64,000 bases of DNA, from positions 21,450,001 to 21,514,000 of the forward strand of contig NC_080569.1 in the NCBI RefSeq assembly GCF_030253575.1. The letters are read 5' to 3'. The notes beneath the pieces are model-generated. The model saw only the letters and a program-made list of their open reading frames with translations, did no database searches and was not told where the DNA came from. Each line of letters starts with the position of its first letter. Position 1 is the stretch's first letter. This document shows positions 11,242-22,282 of the stretch, in pieces. A program made the translations under genes and the position numbers. The DNA is from Rhododendron vialii (Eukaryota > Streptophyta > Magnoliopsida > Ericales > Ericaceae).

Positions 11242-11601
11242 ATGGGAAATTGTGCCGGACGTAATAAAGCATCGATGGTGTGGGCAAATGACGATGACTG
11301 GGAGTCTACAGAAGGATCAAAGGGATTTCCTAACAGGGCGAAACAAAGACTACTGGGTGAAAACTCATCATCGTCTGCATCTTCATCTTCATCTTCATCA
11401 TCAGAGCCATGTGGTAGAGAGGTGAAGATCAAGATTACAAAGAAGCAGCTGAGGGAATTACTAGGAAATGTTGATCACGTGCAGAGTATGCCTGTGGAAC
11501 AAGTGTTGTCTTCGTTGGTGGACCGTAGTGATCGGTTTGAGATCCAGCATCAACGGTCGTGGAGGCCGAGTCTACAGAGTATACCGGAAGTGGATCAATA
11601 G
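11242..11601 (+). CDS. Small N-myristoylated-type MGNC protein with a DUF4228/PADRE-like motif
   Basis: This is a single-exon gene of 119 aa. It starts MGNCAGRNKASMVW. Gly2 followed by Cys4 is a classic myristoylation/palmitoylation start, so membrane attachment is likely. Residues 51-60 are a run of serines. Residues 68-82 contain VKIKITKKQLRELLG, a motif seen near the C-terminus of plant DUF4228 (PADRE) proteins, many of which respond to stress and pathogens. The N-terminal PADRE part is missing, so this is a short relative. The open frame extends upstream through the CT repeat, but the ATG at 11242 fits the family start and lies after the TATA box and CT leader. Molecular function is unknown. 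Confidence 0.8.
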   Translation: MGNCAGRNKASMVWANDDDWESTEGSKGFPNRAKQRLLGENSSSSASSSSSSSSEPCGREVKIKITKKQLRELLGNVDHVQSMPVEQVLSSLVDRSDRFEIQHQRSWRPSLQSIPEVDQ

Positions 11602-12000
11602 AGGATTAGATTAGATTTAGAGGTAATCATGGCGTCACCAAATTCCAATGTTGGTCCTGGGCTTGGCTACAATGGAAATTAGGTTTTTTATGGGCGTTTT
11701 GTTTGTTTGTTTTGGGAGACTTTTCCTTGATTCGCATATGTACTCTCATCTTGTTTTTTCTTCTTATTCATCGGTTGGTGTACATGGAAGTTAGGTTCGA
11801 TTTTTGGACTACAATTATTTTGCGTTTAGTGTAAATTAAGAAGAACCTAATTAGCACTGTTTTTTGTAACGATCGGAAAATTCATGAGTTAGGGTGAGTC
11901 TAAATTGACTAAAGCCTGTGTTTTCACTGATTTATAGGCAAGTTATTTTTCTCACATACATCAACTAAAATAGCATTTTGTTAAAACAACTTGACTATTG

Positions 12001-12895
12001 ATGTAACACTCCAATTCTCGGTGGCATTATTTAACTAATTTTTAAAAATGATTAAGTTAATTAAAACAATCATTAAGTAGTCCCAATAATATAAAGCATA
12101 GTCAATTTTTAATGTGTACCCAAATTCAAAATACTCCTACTTATGTTTAGAGTTCAAATTACAATTACAACTGAATTTTAAAGAGAGTGATCAGAGCGCT
12201 CCAAGGGTACGGGATCCAAGTCTCTAAATACTCCTGTTCAGTTTCCACTCTCTCCTCATGTTGATACTATACTTCTTCTCCTTCCTCGATACCTAGTATG
12301 AAACACCAAGGGCCAAAAAGTAGCACATTAAGTGATTTACATTCAGTAGATAACTCATATCCCACTAACCCTTACATTATACAGAATTATACAAGGCAAT
12401 TCATAAACAACAAGGAACATCATGTCATAATACTAATTTCTTTAATAGTTGTTATAATATGTGATTTCTAGGATTCTCTTCCTTTGAGAATCTATTCATC
12501 CCTTTAACTCCAATGATGGCCATTGCATGATATAATTCCTCTCTTGGTTGTCCTGCACCAGGGTTCTAAGTGAATGTATCTAAATTACGTACTTAGTGAA
12601 TTCACCTACTACTATAGCAAGAGGTAAGTAAAGACCCCGCTCGTCGAAGATAATCATGTCGTGTCATACTCAGAGTTTCATCAATCTTTTTGTTAGAGTC
12701 CTTTCGACTGCCCCTCTCCTCGGAGGTCCGTTTATGTTGCTCTTAACCACGCCGAGTCCTCTGTCTTATTAACGTCTATTAGGCTAAACCAACAACATAC
12801 ACCACTTAGTGCCCATATTGTCCATTCTAAGTTTCATGTAGTAACAGAGTTCATTCGACAGTCCATAGGCAATCATAAGTCATCATTCGTGCTGA
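12001..12895 (+). mobile_element. LTR-retrotransposon-derived fragment
   Basis: It starts with TGTAACACTCCAATTCTCGG, like the LTR start at 3903. It also shares the internal block TCCTGCACCAGGGTYCTARGTGA and the following TATCTAARTTAYGTAC (12551-12590 against 4425-4470). It is an old relative of the solo LTR, lacking the 3' part. The right limit is approximate. Confidence 0.6.
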
Positions 12896-12898
12896 AAA

Positions 12899-13315
12899 CT
12901 ACTAGGGTCAATGTGTCACTTGTCCAAACTATGCGGAGGGGCAATTTATAATTTAGGAAACTGTAGAGGAAATGTAAAATTTGACAATCTATGGGCTCAA
13001 TGTGTAAATCGCCAATCTATTTTGGAAACAATAATTTTACGCAACCACTTACACACACTCACAAAAAAAGTGGGCCTCATACACACTGCACACATCCAGT
13101 GTGTGGGGCCCATCCCATTTGTGAGTGTGTGTGTGTGTGTGTAAGTATTTGTGTGTAGTTGTAGTATTGTTTTTTAAAACTGTACTAAAACTACTAGGCT
13201 CAATGTGTCACTTTTTCAAACTATGGGGAAGGCAATTTATAATTTAGGAAACTATAGGGGAAATGTAAAATTTGACAATCTATGGGCTCAATAAGTAAAT
13301 CATCAAACTATTGTG
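12899..13315. repeat. Two direct repeats of about 125 bp
   Basis: Blocks at 12899-13022 and 13190-13312 share CTACTAGGGTCAATGTGTCA and GGCAATTTATAATTTAGGAA, then AAATGTAAAATTTGACAATC. Between them lies a short GT-rich palindromic piece (GTGTGGGGCCCA near 13097 with GTGGGCCTCA near 13070). The layout could be a tandem duplication later split by a small insert. Confidence 0.6.
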
Positions 13316-13512
13316 GTAAAACTATACTCTAGTACATACTTTAATGTAACCCATCCATTTTGGGGGTTTTACTAATCTTTGCAATATTATAACCATTTCC
13401 AAAAAAAAAAAGTACATTTTAATAGTAAGTCATTTCCTAATCTCCTTAGAAAATAATATAGATTCAAAGTTTGAGTCTTCACAAAACCAATTTACTTCCA
13501 TAAAATGTTTAA

Positions 13513-14083
13513 CTTATGCTGTGTTTGGATGAGTTTTTGAGTAATGAGTAGAGGTAATGATTGGAGACAGATAATGAAAAAAATGAGAATGATGATTAGA
13601 GATAAGGGGAGTAATGATTGAAAGTATGGGTAATGAGTGTTTTTTGAGTTGATAATTTATTTTCAAAAAGCAATCCAAACAAAACATAATTCCTTAATTT
13701 TTTCTTAAATCTTCTGGTGCCGATTCAGTTCCGGCCAAATTTTCTGATACTGATCCCGACCAATTTTAAGAAGGAACCGGTACAAGTTCAGGGTGGGGTC
13801 CGTTGGGTTAGGGAATTCAGATTGATTAAAATGGGCCTAGTTGGGCCAAACTAAAAAAATTGATTGTGGACCAAACCCATCAATTTAAGAATTTTTTTAT
13901 ATAAAATACCAATCAAGAATGAATCATGTTTTTCCACCCACGTCCCTTTTCAAAAAGAATTTTTCAAAAAATTTCTCCTAGATTCTCCTTACTTCTAACA
14001 TTTCTCTCTCTATCTCTCTTCATTTATTACGCCTATTATTTTCCATAATAAATTTCAAACACCAATCCAAACAACCCATAAGG
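13513..14083. mobile_element. MITE-like element with TGTTTGGAT ends
   Basis: The left end CTTATGCTGTGTTTGGATGA and right end CCAATCCAAACAACCCATAAG are imperfect inverted repeats of the GTGTTTGGAT type seen in plant Tourist-like MITEs. No convincing TSD was found. A GC-richer stretch inside it (13720-13860) may be a second insertion. Confidence 0.45.
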
Positions 14084-14164
14084 CCCAACATGGTAAGGCA
14101 AATTATAAAGATCACACTAATGACAAAAAAATCCACAAATTAATCCTTGAAAAATAAATAAAAA

Positions 14165-15606
14165 ATTAGCCTAGGGTCCACTATAGCATGTTTCTAACCC
14201 ACTAGGTCCACTGATCAAGTTTCTAACCCACTAAGTCCACTAATATATATTTGGTAAGGCATAAAGTCCACTACATTTAAAAAGAAAATTATTGCTTGAC
14301 AGAATTACCCTTCCATTCAAATCCCATCAATTTAGCCCATTATCCTCCATTATCCCTTCTAGTTTTGCAAATCATGCCAATCACGAGTATCTCTCTCTCT
14401 TGTCTCTCTCTATTTGGAATGTTGATCACGCCAATCACGGATATACTAATCTTGATATAGATTCGTATGTAACGTTATTGTATTTATATAACGTTATATA
14501 ACAGTCGAAGATTCTCTTTTTCTGATACACTATATATAACGTTATTGTACATATATAACGTTATATATTCTCCTTTTTAAGAGTTACATATATCTTTGTA
14601 ACGTTGTACAGATTTTGATATATGACCATGTATTTCGATTATTTGATTTTTTTATTACTGAATAAAAATATAAGGTTATAATTGTGCTTTTCATCAATCA
14701 CTTATTGATTTGGTCCACACAGCGGCCTCTCTGACTTGCTTCTGATATATTTGGAATTTTTTGAATAAATATGTAAGGTTATATAACCTGTATCATCATA
14801 TAACCATATTAAAAAGCATACCACGTAGAACCATCTATTCACACACAGTTTAACCAACATTGATATATACTGTCAATCGACATTGATATAACCATATATA
14901 CTATCAATCGAATTCCTAACTTAATTCAACCATACCATACACCAACCTGTCAAATATATATAACCATATATACCCAGCGTTCGCTTTTAGTTTTCTAAGA
15001 AACATATAGAATGGATCGAATCAAACGGAGGAGATTGACGGCAATGGGGATGAACCGAAGGGTTTCGACGGCGACGAGGATGCAGAATGACGGAGATGAA
15101 TCAAACAAAATCGGAGATTGATCGACGGTGATGAGGATGTGAAACAAAGGTGAACAACTACGACGAGAATTTGACGACGATGGAGAAACAAAGCCGAACA
15201 ACTGCGATGAGCGCGACGGCGTCCGACTGAAACGAAGGGCAACAACGGCGACTATTGGTGAACGAGATCGACTGTTGGTGGACGATGGAGATCGTCTGAA
15301 GACAACGACAAAGAACGCCGACTACAACAGACGATGGAACGGAGGAGCAAACTGTCTCCATTTTTTTCCTCTCAGCCTGGTTTGTTTTGGAAACGGGGGG
15401 AGGGGTTTTATAATGGGGACTGAATTTTTTGGATAGAAATTTTTTGAAATGGCTAAAAAAATGGGGCAAAACGTTTTTGAAATGCAGGGGTATATTAAAC
15501 TAACCGGGGTTATTATATCTTTACTAATAGGTTAGTGGACTTAGGAGGTTATAGAATTTAGAAATGGACTTATGGGGTTTGGAAAGTGGTACAGTGGACT
15601 TATGAA
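14165..15606. mobile_element. Putative TIR element, ends rich in GTCCACT
   Basis: The left side has repeated TAAC-CCACTARGTCCACT motifs (14170-14275). The right side has the inverse AGTGGACTTA motifs (15534-15605). The interior holds many GACGGCGACGA-like repeats on the plus strand near 15000-15330, and reverse-strand frames of up to 103 codons that look like low-complexity translations. No transposase was recognised. The superfamily is not determined. Confidence 0.35.
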
Positions 15607-16470
15607 AAATTCCAGGCTTCAGGTAGCCATAATTAGAAAACAAAACCGCAAAAGAGAGTAACCAAGGCAAAGTACCGAAAACAACCGGGGTCGGTCTGGA
15701 CCAACCGGAAACCAAAAATTCACGTCGGTTTTCAGTCGGTTTGGATTTTTCGGTTATATTTTCATCCCTAGCTCGAACAATGAGTTCGGTGTGGTACTCC
15801 ACTTTATGTTGATGAAATAAAATGCTGGTAAGTTGGATGTTTGGCTGTGGTATTTGTGATGTTGCAGTTCTTATGTTGTTACTTTCAATTCTAATTCACA
15901 GAATGAGGTCATAGCTGATATAATCCAAGAAAAATATGTTTTACTCTGAAGGGAAAATTATGAAATGGAATGACTAGCTATATTTACAAATGTATGTAAA
16001 TTCAATTTCGGGTGTATAAACTTGCAATATTTACAAGAGCAATGCTACAACCACGCTCATTTACATACTCCTTAAGTACACACTTACAAGCGTGTTGGCT
16101 CCACGCACTCGATGCGTGTAGTTCCAAGGGGTTTTGATCACTCCCATCCTTTCTTCATTGGGGAGCCTGAGAGGTGTCGGCATTTTTGTCAAAAGCCTGT
16201 TGGGTGTTTGAATGCTGCCTAATAAGTATGTGTGAATACAAAGGATGAGATAAAACAGTGCGCAATCCAAGACATAGGCCAACTGTGAACAAACAATGAG
16301 TAAATGAAACAGTTACTAATTAATTGGCTATAGTTATTTCTCACATCCCCTGGACCATCAAAACTTTCATCAGACGGTTGAGGAGGGGCTGATTGATCTC
16401 AGTAGTCACAACCCTCGATTTTTCCTCTCAGTTCTGGTGGATCTCACAATTGACCCTGCTATCCCCTCTC
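15606..16470. other. Intergenic stretch upstream of the cysteine-rich peptide gene
   Basis: A CGGTT/AACCG-rich patch at 15655-15770, ending near TTTTCATCCCTAGCT, resembles the end of a hAT-like MITE. No gene is visible here. Confidence 0.35.
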
Positions 16471-16474
16471 TGCA

Positions 16475-16481
16475 TATAAAA
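16475..16481 (+). promoter_or_regulatory. TATA box of the cysteine-rich peptide gene
   Basis: TATAAAA lies 70 bp before the ATG at 16545. It would place the transcript start near 16505, after the in-frame ATGs at 16437 and 16494, which supports the start chosen for the gene. Confidence 0.6.
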
Positions 16482-16544
16482 GCTAAAGAGAATATGAGTA
16501 TTATTGCCATTTGCCAAAAGACCCTTGCTTTCCCTGTGATAAAG

Positions 16545-16856
16545 ATGGAGAAAATGAAGCACTCCAGTACCACAACAGCCTTGTTTATTCTGCTGCTGAT
16601 CACGGTGTGGATCATGAGCTCGCCAGTGCTGGGCTGCGCATCGGACGGCAGCCAGTGCAGGAACTGCATACTGGACCGGTTCAAGTACGACTGCCCGCCG
16701 TGCATGCCGATTCTGCGGTGCATGTCGCGGTGCTTGTGGGGCGGCTCGGCACGGGCCAAGTGTGTCAAGAAATGTGACTGCAACAGCGGGTACCCGAGGC
16801 TTTCGGATTGCAAGAAATGCATGTCCGAGTGCAAATGCAGCTGTGCTCAGGCTTAG
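16545..16856 (+). CDS. Secreted cysteine-rich peptide, 103 aa
   Basis: A hydrophobic signal peptide (TTTALFILLLITVWIMSSPVLG) is followed by a mature part of about 75 residues. It contains 15 cysteines in C-x6-C-x2-C-x8-C-x2-C-x5-C-x3-C spacing, then further pairs ending in KCSC. Prediction from the sequence is secretion and a disulfide-rich fold. I do not recognise a named family, and the spacing is not that of a defensin, LTP or snakin that I can recall. The open frame extends to 16437, but the TATA box at 16475 favours the ATG at 16545 (the ATG at 16554 is also possible). The GC content is higher than in the flanks. A signalling or defence role is a guess. Confidence 0.75.
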   Translation: MEKMKHSSTTTALFILLLITVWIMSSPVLGCASDGSQCRNCILDRFKYDCPPCMPILRCMSRCLWGGSARAKCVKKCDCNSGYPRLSDCKKCMSECKCSCAQA

Positions 16857-16899
16857 ATTGATTAGACCAGTGATAATATGGTACGGTTTAATAATCGGA

Positions 16900-17880
16900 T
16901 CGAAAATGCAATGCTTTGATTTTGCTTTCCTTATAATAGACATGGTATTTCTTCTGTGTGTCTGAATGTGGTGTGTGAGGGAGAGAGTGAGTAGGTGGTT
17001 CACATGTCTTCTTATTTTTCTGCTTTTTTCTGATGAATAATAATATTATACTCAATAAACACTAAGAAAATAAAAGTTTCGCTTACAGGGGTAGACCCAC
17101 AATTCAATTCAAGGAGAATAAAAGGAAGGAATTTTAAAGGAGAGGAGTCCAACTCTATAACAGGACCCGTTTGATCATCCACATTGCTTATTTACTTGGT
17201 GCTTAGAAATACATACCAAGCAAAATAAAAATAAGTAAAAAATCGTTTGACATTCACTCACCTTACTTGATACTAGCTATTTGCTCATTCAGTACAGAAA
17301 ATATTGGAATTCAGTTCAATCAGCTAATAATCAATCCCACCACACTAGCTTATCTACAACAAAACAAGAAGTGCATGAAATGAAACTAGTAGCGTCTAGC
17401 AGGGCAGGGGAATAGAAAGACTTAAACTGACCTTGGATGTCGTGACACGGAAGAATTTGGACTTACTAAATTTACTGAGTAAAAAAGTAGCTGCTCTGGA
17501 CAAAGCGCTCAATGGAAAAACATGATTCATGTAGCTGATCCCAATTGATTGGGATACAAGGCTCGATTTGGTTTGGTTAGTACTACTGTTAGAATATGTT
17601 CTATGAGCAATGCTACGGACAAAGATCAAAACGCACAATCTATGATTTTGTGTTCCAAACCGTCTGATGCACATGAATTGTACAAGGTAGATATTGAGCT
17701 CACATACATCTGACGATTTCGAACACGTCTGTATCCGAATCCATACAGTTTAGCATGTGTCCGCAGCATTTTTGTATGCTTCATTCTCCCAATTCCTAAG
17801 AAAGTAAAAGAAAAACTGACAGAGCTACAGTTGTCATCTTGATGCTAATTTACTAGTATTACTATATACCACCGACGACG
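16900..17880. other. Spacer between cysteine-rich peptide gene and BAG5
   Basis: No further gene is seen. The stretch should hold the 3' ends of the two convergent transcripts. An AATAATAATATTATA segment at 17037-17052 could serve polyadenylation of the plus-strand gene. Confidence 0.4.
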
Positions 17881-17881
17881 A

Positions 17882-18469
17882 TCACCATTGATCGCGAAGA
17901 AACCTCTGGAGACAACGAAACCCTAAATTCTCAGCACAAAACCTCTCCATCTCCTGCCCACCTCTCTCCCTACACACATCCTCCTCTATTTTCTCCAAAA
18001 CCTCGTCCCAACTCCTCAAAAACCCACATCCGAAATAATCCACCTTCGCGTCAGACACGGCGTCGAGTATCTCCTGCAGCCCCACGACCCGACGGCTAAC
18101 GCGCCTCCTCAGCTCCCTCACCGTCGGATCGACCCCGGGCACTTCATCCAGCCTCAGCAGCAGCCCCATCAGGGCCTCGTTCACCTTGATCCTCTCGCGG
18201 TCGTCAGTCCTGATCGCGTCCACGGTCTCCTGCCGCTGGATGAGGCGTTCGAGGCGGGTGGCTTCCGAATTGACGGCAGAGATCTTCTTGACGAGGGTCC
18301 GGATGAAGTGGGAGCGGTAGGCGGATTGTATCTTGACGGCGGCGGCGGCGGGTTGTGTGGGTATTGGGTGGTGTTTTGGTTGGGGGGTGGAGTGGACATT
18401 AGGGGAAGCGTGGGTGACTGTGGTGGTGAAGGATGAGTACGAGCGCGCTCTGCGAGAGGAGGGCTTCAT
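17882..18469 (-). CDS. BAG5: BAG family molecular chaperone regulator 5 (BAG5)
   Basis: This single-exon gene encodes 195 aa. An IQ calmodulin-binding motif (AAVKIQSAYRSHFIRTLVKK, about residues 43-62) is followed directly by a BAG domain (about 63-140: ISAVNSEATRLERLIQRQ...LRRRVSRRVVGLQEILDAV). The IQ-then-BAG order is the hallmark of plant BAG5-7 proteins. BAG domains bind Hsc70, and Arabidopsis BAG5 links calmodulin and Hsc70 in mitochondria. The N-terminus (MKPSSRRARSYSSFTTT) is basic and Ser-rich, fitting a mitochondrial presequence. The length is near that of Arabidopsis BAG5. A GA run lies in its 5' leader. It sits 3.8 kb from FAH on the same strand, as its Arabidopsis counterpart sits next to FAH. 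Confidence 0.9.
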   Translation of the reverse strand: MKPSSRRARSYSSFTTTVTHASPNVHSTPQPKHHPIPTQPAAAAVKIQSAYRSHFIRTLVKKISAVNSEATRLERLIQRQETVDAIRTDDRERIKVNEALMGLLLRLDEVPGVDPTVRELRRRVSRRVVGLQEILDAVSDAKVDYFGCGFLRSWDEVLEKIEEDVCRERGGQEMERFCAENLGFRCLQRFLRDQW

Positions 18470-18473
18470 TTCT

Positions 18474-18536
18474 AGAGAGAGAGAGAGAGAGAGAGAGAGG
18501 GAAAGAGAAGGGAAAGTTCTGGAGAGAGAGATCTGG
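18474..18536. repeat. GA-rich microsatellite in the BAG5 leader
   Basis: An interrupted GA run (CT on the BAG5 sense strand) lies a few bases upstream of the BAG5 ATG. Confidence 0.85.
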
Positions 18537-18783
18537 GGAGGTTTATTGAATTCACTTGGCGCGTATCACGCAAAAAAAGTGTGTTGGGTATAGACCGTTA
18601 ATAAAGGAGTAATTAAATATTCATCTCAATAAATCATCCCAAATAAGTCATTCCATGTAAATATTCATTTTGCCCATTTTTCGGAATTATGTTTTCATCT
18701 TTTCACATTGTAAACTATCTATCTTTCCTTTTTAATAAGATATTCATATGCATTTATATATTCATATTTTTCATGTAAGTATT

Positions 18784-19247
18784 TAAGGATGGCAATTACC
18801 TTCGATCCGCCCCCACCCCGATCCGAGTGGGTATTCTCCGATTCGATAGGCAAATGGGACGGGTATGGTGTTTGCTTCCTCCGCCCCGTTTTAACCCGAT
18901 CCGAACCCGATTATAGATATTTATATTTTTTTATGTATATGTCTAAATAAATTTCATTGTTTTGATATAATAAGAGCAATGTACCAATTAATAAAACGCT
19001 AATTTAAGTCTTTGTTTTTTTTATTTCTATTTTTTTCAACTCTCATCAATCATCAATATCTTGTTTTTTTTTTCAAAACACTCTAAAAAGAACAAAACTA
19101 GTCAAATTATTATGGTGAATGGGGACCCGATTTTTCCCCGACCCCAACACCTTCCCGATTTCCCCCGCTCCAACTCCGATCCGATATAGAACGGGGCGGG
19201 TTTGGGGGACGCAAAATCCGACCCGATTCGTCCCATTGCCATCCCTA
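18784..19247. mobile_element. hAT-like MITE with 8-bp TSD
   Basis: The left end is TAAGGATGGCAATTACC and the right end CATTGCCATCCCTA. An exact duplication TAAGTATT flanks it at 18776-18783 and 19248-19255. The interior has many short CCCGATCCG/CGGATCGGG motifs. An 8-bp TSD and a TAGGGATGGCAAT-type end fit the hAT superfamily. No transposase is encoded. Confidence 0.8.
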
Positions 19248-19259
19248 TAAGTATTCATC

Positions 19260-20400
19260 CCATCCATTTTTCGGGATTATGTAATCATCTTTTCACATAG
19301 TGAATTATTTATCTTGCCCTTTTAATAAGATATTCATATGCATTTATATATTGTCTTCCTAAATTAGTGGAATTGGATATATCTTCAATCATAATAATTA
19401 AGGGGTAAAAAAGGAAAAAGTTAAAAATTTCAAACATTCAAAATTAGTGGGATTTGATTTCTATTTTTTATCGATGAAATTTAAAACTCTAACATTTTTT
19501 TACAAAAAATTCCATAGTGATTCGTATTAAGTTCAAAAATCATTGATTCATGGTAGATTCATGTTACTTGGTCATCGTAAAGTTATTCAATTCATGGTAA
19601 ATATCATAGTGGTTCATGTTAAGTTTATCTACCATTATTTTGAAATTGAATCAAAATAAACCATGATACTCAAAACATTTTTTTTTTTTGGAAAATTCCA
19701 TAGTGATTCGTATTAAGATTAGAAATCATTGATCCATGGTAGAATCATGTAGTACTTGAATATATTATACGAAAGCTGTCATGTTTTGTAAACTTATGTG
19801 TTTGAAATATCATAGTATATTTTCCATGAAATGATTTGAACAAGCAGATTTCATGAAAAACTGTTCAAATAATTTACCATGAAATGAATCGAAAAAGCAG
19901 ATTTCATAATAACTGTTCAAATATATGAACCATAAAATGATTTGAACAAATAGATTTCATGGTAGACAGTACAAATAATTTATCATGAAATGATTGAAAA
20001 ACCAGTATAACTACGAATAATTTATCAAATGAACCACCCTAAAAAACACCCAAAGAAAACCTAACTAGAACCACAACAAAAGCCAAGCCATCCTATTACC
20101 CGGGGAAATCGAAAAGTGTTGAATACCTCTAAAAGCACCATATCATTTCTCTACTGCTAAGAGCCCATTCCAGAATATCTTCTTAAAAAATAAGTATTTA
20201 TTTCACATTTTTAAATTAAAAAAAATGTAAATGAAAAATAATTTTTTGATTTTTTTGCACCGTATTAAAGATCTCAATGAGATCTTTCAAACAAGATTCA
20301 TATTGCATATTTTTAGACTTCAATAAGCCCATCATTTTTTGAACTTAAAATTGTCTTCTTAAAAAAAATAAGTACTTATTTCACGTTCCGAAGCAGAGCC
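19260..20400. other. AT-rich intergenic stretch with degenerate repeats
   Basis: Diverged copies of a CATGAAATGATTTGAACAAGCAGATTTCAT-like unit occur between 19835 and 20000. A CCATAGTGATTCGTATTAAG motif appears at 19511 and 19701. A MITE-like AT-rich piece with AAATAAGTAYTTATTTCAC near each end lies at 20165-20390. There is no gene. Confidence 0.5.
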
Positions 20401-20930
20401 TAAATCTCTTTCACAGCAACAAAGCTAGCTCTTTCTGCTCTCCAATAAGGCAGCTCTCGACCGCCCTCTCCGGTGCTCCGTGCCTCCACCTCTAGCTTTA
20501 GCGTCCAACTCTAACTCCCACAAACTAAGACTGTTGCGCCGCCATTGACGAAGTCGGAACCACCATATCCCCAGGCGCGCAGCAAAGCTTCCGGTGGATC
20601 AGAGGGTGGGATGGAGAAGGGCAACGCAGATGCGAGGGATGGTGCCGGGGATGCAGAGTACGTCAATGAGGATGAGCGGTGGTATGGGGACGGATTTGTG
20701 GGCTGTGGCGGTGATGGGCGACAAGGTATTCGAACTCAAGTTTGTTTATGGATTCCAAACCTCATTTAAGAAATATTCAAATTTCTAATGGGGTTTTCAT
20801 TTTGTAGGAATGATGGGAGGCGTAATTCATGGGCCTAATTTATTCCTGGGACTTGAAATCTTAGGATTTCATAACAAATCTCGGTCTGTTTATGGATTCC
20901 AAACCTCATTTTAGTGGTTTCGGAGACCCC
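20400..20930 (+). other. GC-richer stretch, possible gene remnant
   Basis: Frames at 20545-20769 and 20594-20788 overlap. One reads MTKSEPPYPQARSKASGGSEGG. The stretch looks like a 5' UTR and first exon, but no family is recognisable. The phrase TTGTTTATGGATTCCAAACCTCATTT recurs at 20740 and 20887, so a local duplication is present. Confidence 0.3.
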
Positions 20931-20931
20931 T

Positions 20932-21445
20932 AAAAAAACCTCAAAATCCCCCCCCCCCTAAAGTTTCCTATCGAATTTTGATGATTCGAGCCGCTCAATA
21001 TAATCAGGATGTGATTTTAAAGGTATCCGCGAGAAATCAGCAAAAAAAATGACCGGAAAGAGCTTCATCCAAACAGTTTTTATTGAACATTATTAAACGG
21101 TTCAATAAAAAACTGCTTAAATCGAGCTCTTTTCGGTTATTTTTTTTAATAAAATGCGGGCCTCCCATTTTTCGATCGTATTTCGATGATCCGAGCCGCT
21201 CAATGTGTTCAGAATGTGATTTTAAGAGTACACGCGAGAAATCAGCAAAAAAAAAGACTGGGAAGGGCTTGATCCGAGCAGTTTTTGTTTTTTTTTATTG
21301 AACGGTTCAAATAAAAACTGCTCGAACGAAGCTCTTCCCGGTATTTTTTTTTGTTAATTTCTCGCAGTTACCCTCAAAAATCACGTTCTGAACATATTGA
21401 GCGGCTCGGATAATCGAAATTAGATCGGGAAATAGGAGAAATGAG
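20932..21445. repeat. Direct and inverted repeat cluster
   Basis: Blocks with ATGATTCGAGCCGCTCAAT and GCGAGAAATCAGCAAAAAAA occur in direct order at 20960-21055 and 21165-21255. The inverse set (ATTGAGCGGCTCGGATAATC, and AATTTCTCGC) is at 21350-21420. GTTTTTATTGAAC and its inverse lie in between. The cluster looks like nested or rearranged MITEs. Confidence 0.6.
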
Positions 21446-22282
21446 GAGGTCCGCATTTTAACTGAAATGAGGACCCCCTCATGGGAGTATATAAGTGCCT
21501 AAATTGAGCAGGATGAAAACTTACGAGGAGTGGGTACCGAGAATGATTTTTTAAGTCTCAGATTAATAAAAGGGACACTAGCTTTTGAATGAAGGTTTTT
21601 TTTTTTTTTTTTTCTCGACGGTCAAGAGTGCCCAAATGATTTTACGTACGTCTCGACTATTTTCCTCCCCGATCCAGTCAAATACCCAAGTTGTGATAAC
21701 ATCTGGTTTAGGAATGTTTAGATGCATTTGCCCATTTCACATTAAAATCGCGACATTTGCATAAAAATTCAAAACATTTCCCTGATAAATTCATTGTCTT
21801 CCTTCACAAAAGAAACCCATCATTGCCATAAGAAAATAAATTCATCCACTGCGTAAGATTCGACAAATCAACGATTTACCCGTAAGTTCGTTTGGTTGGA
21901 TATGAGCAGCGATTTGGACTATGTATTCAAGGGACATACTGTATTCGGTATTTGGTTACAATTCGTATGGCTCAAATTAAATATGCCTTGTATAATTGTA
22001 TGGAGCGTCAAAATTCCCATATAACTATTCACTATTAATCCCGTCAAGTAACGGGCCCTAAGAGCGTTTCCATATCAGGTATAAGATACTTCAACATGAT
22101 TCAAGGATGTAAATTCCTTATTTTCCAAAACAGAAAGTCGATAATATTGCAACAACTGGAAGGAAAACAAAAGGCATTTTAAAATGCAGGTTTCCAAGTT
22201 CGTCTACCCCCACCAGAAAAATCATTTGAGGTCACTGGAAGCCACACGAATCTAAAAGAAGAATAATACTCGTAATGGTTTC

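Noticed and set aside
15158-15469. Minus-strand frame of 103 codons, with overlapping frames 14995-15245
   Set aside because: The frames are Ser/Pro/Val-rich low-complexity translations in a putative transposon. No family or splice context was found.
16428-17003. Minus-strand frame of 191 codons opposite the cysteine-rich peptide gene
   Set aside because: It is the antisense shadow of the GC-rich plus-strand gene, which has the TATA box, signal peptide and Cys pattern.
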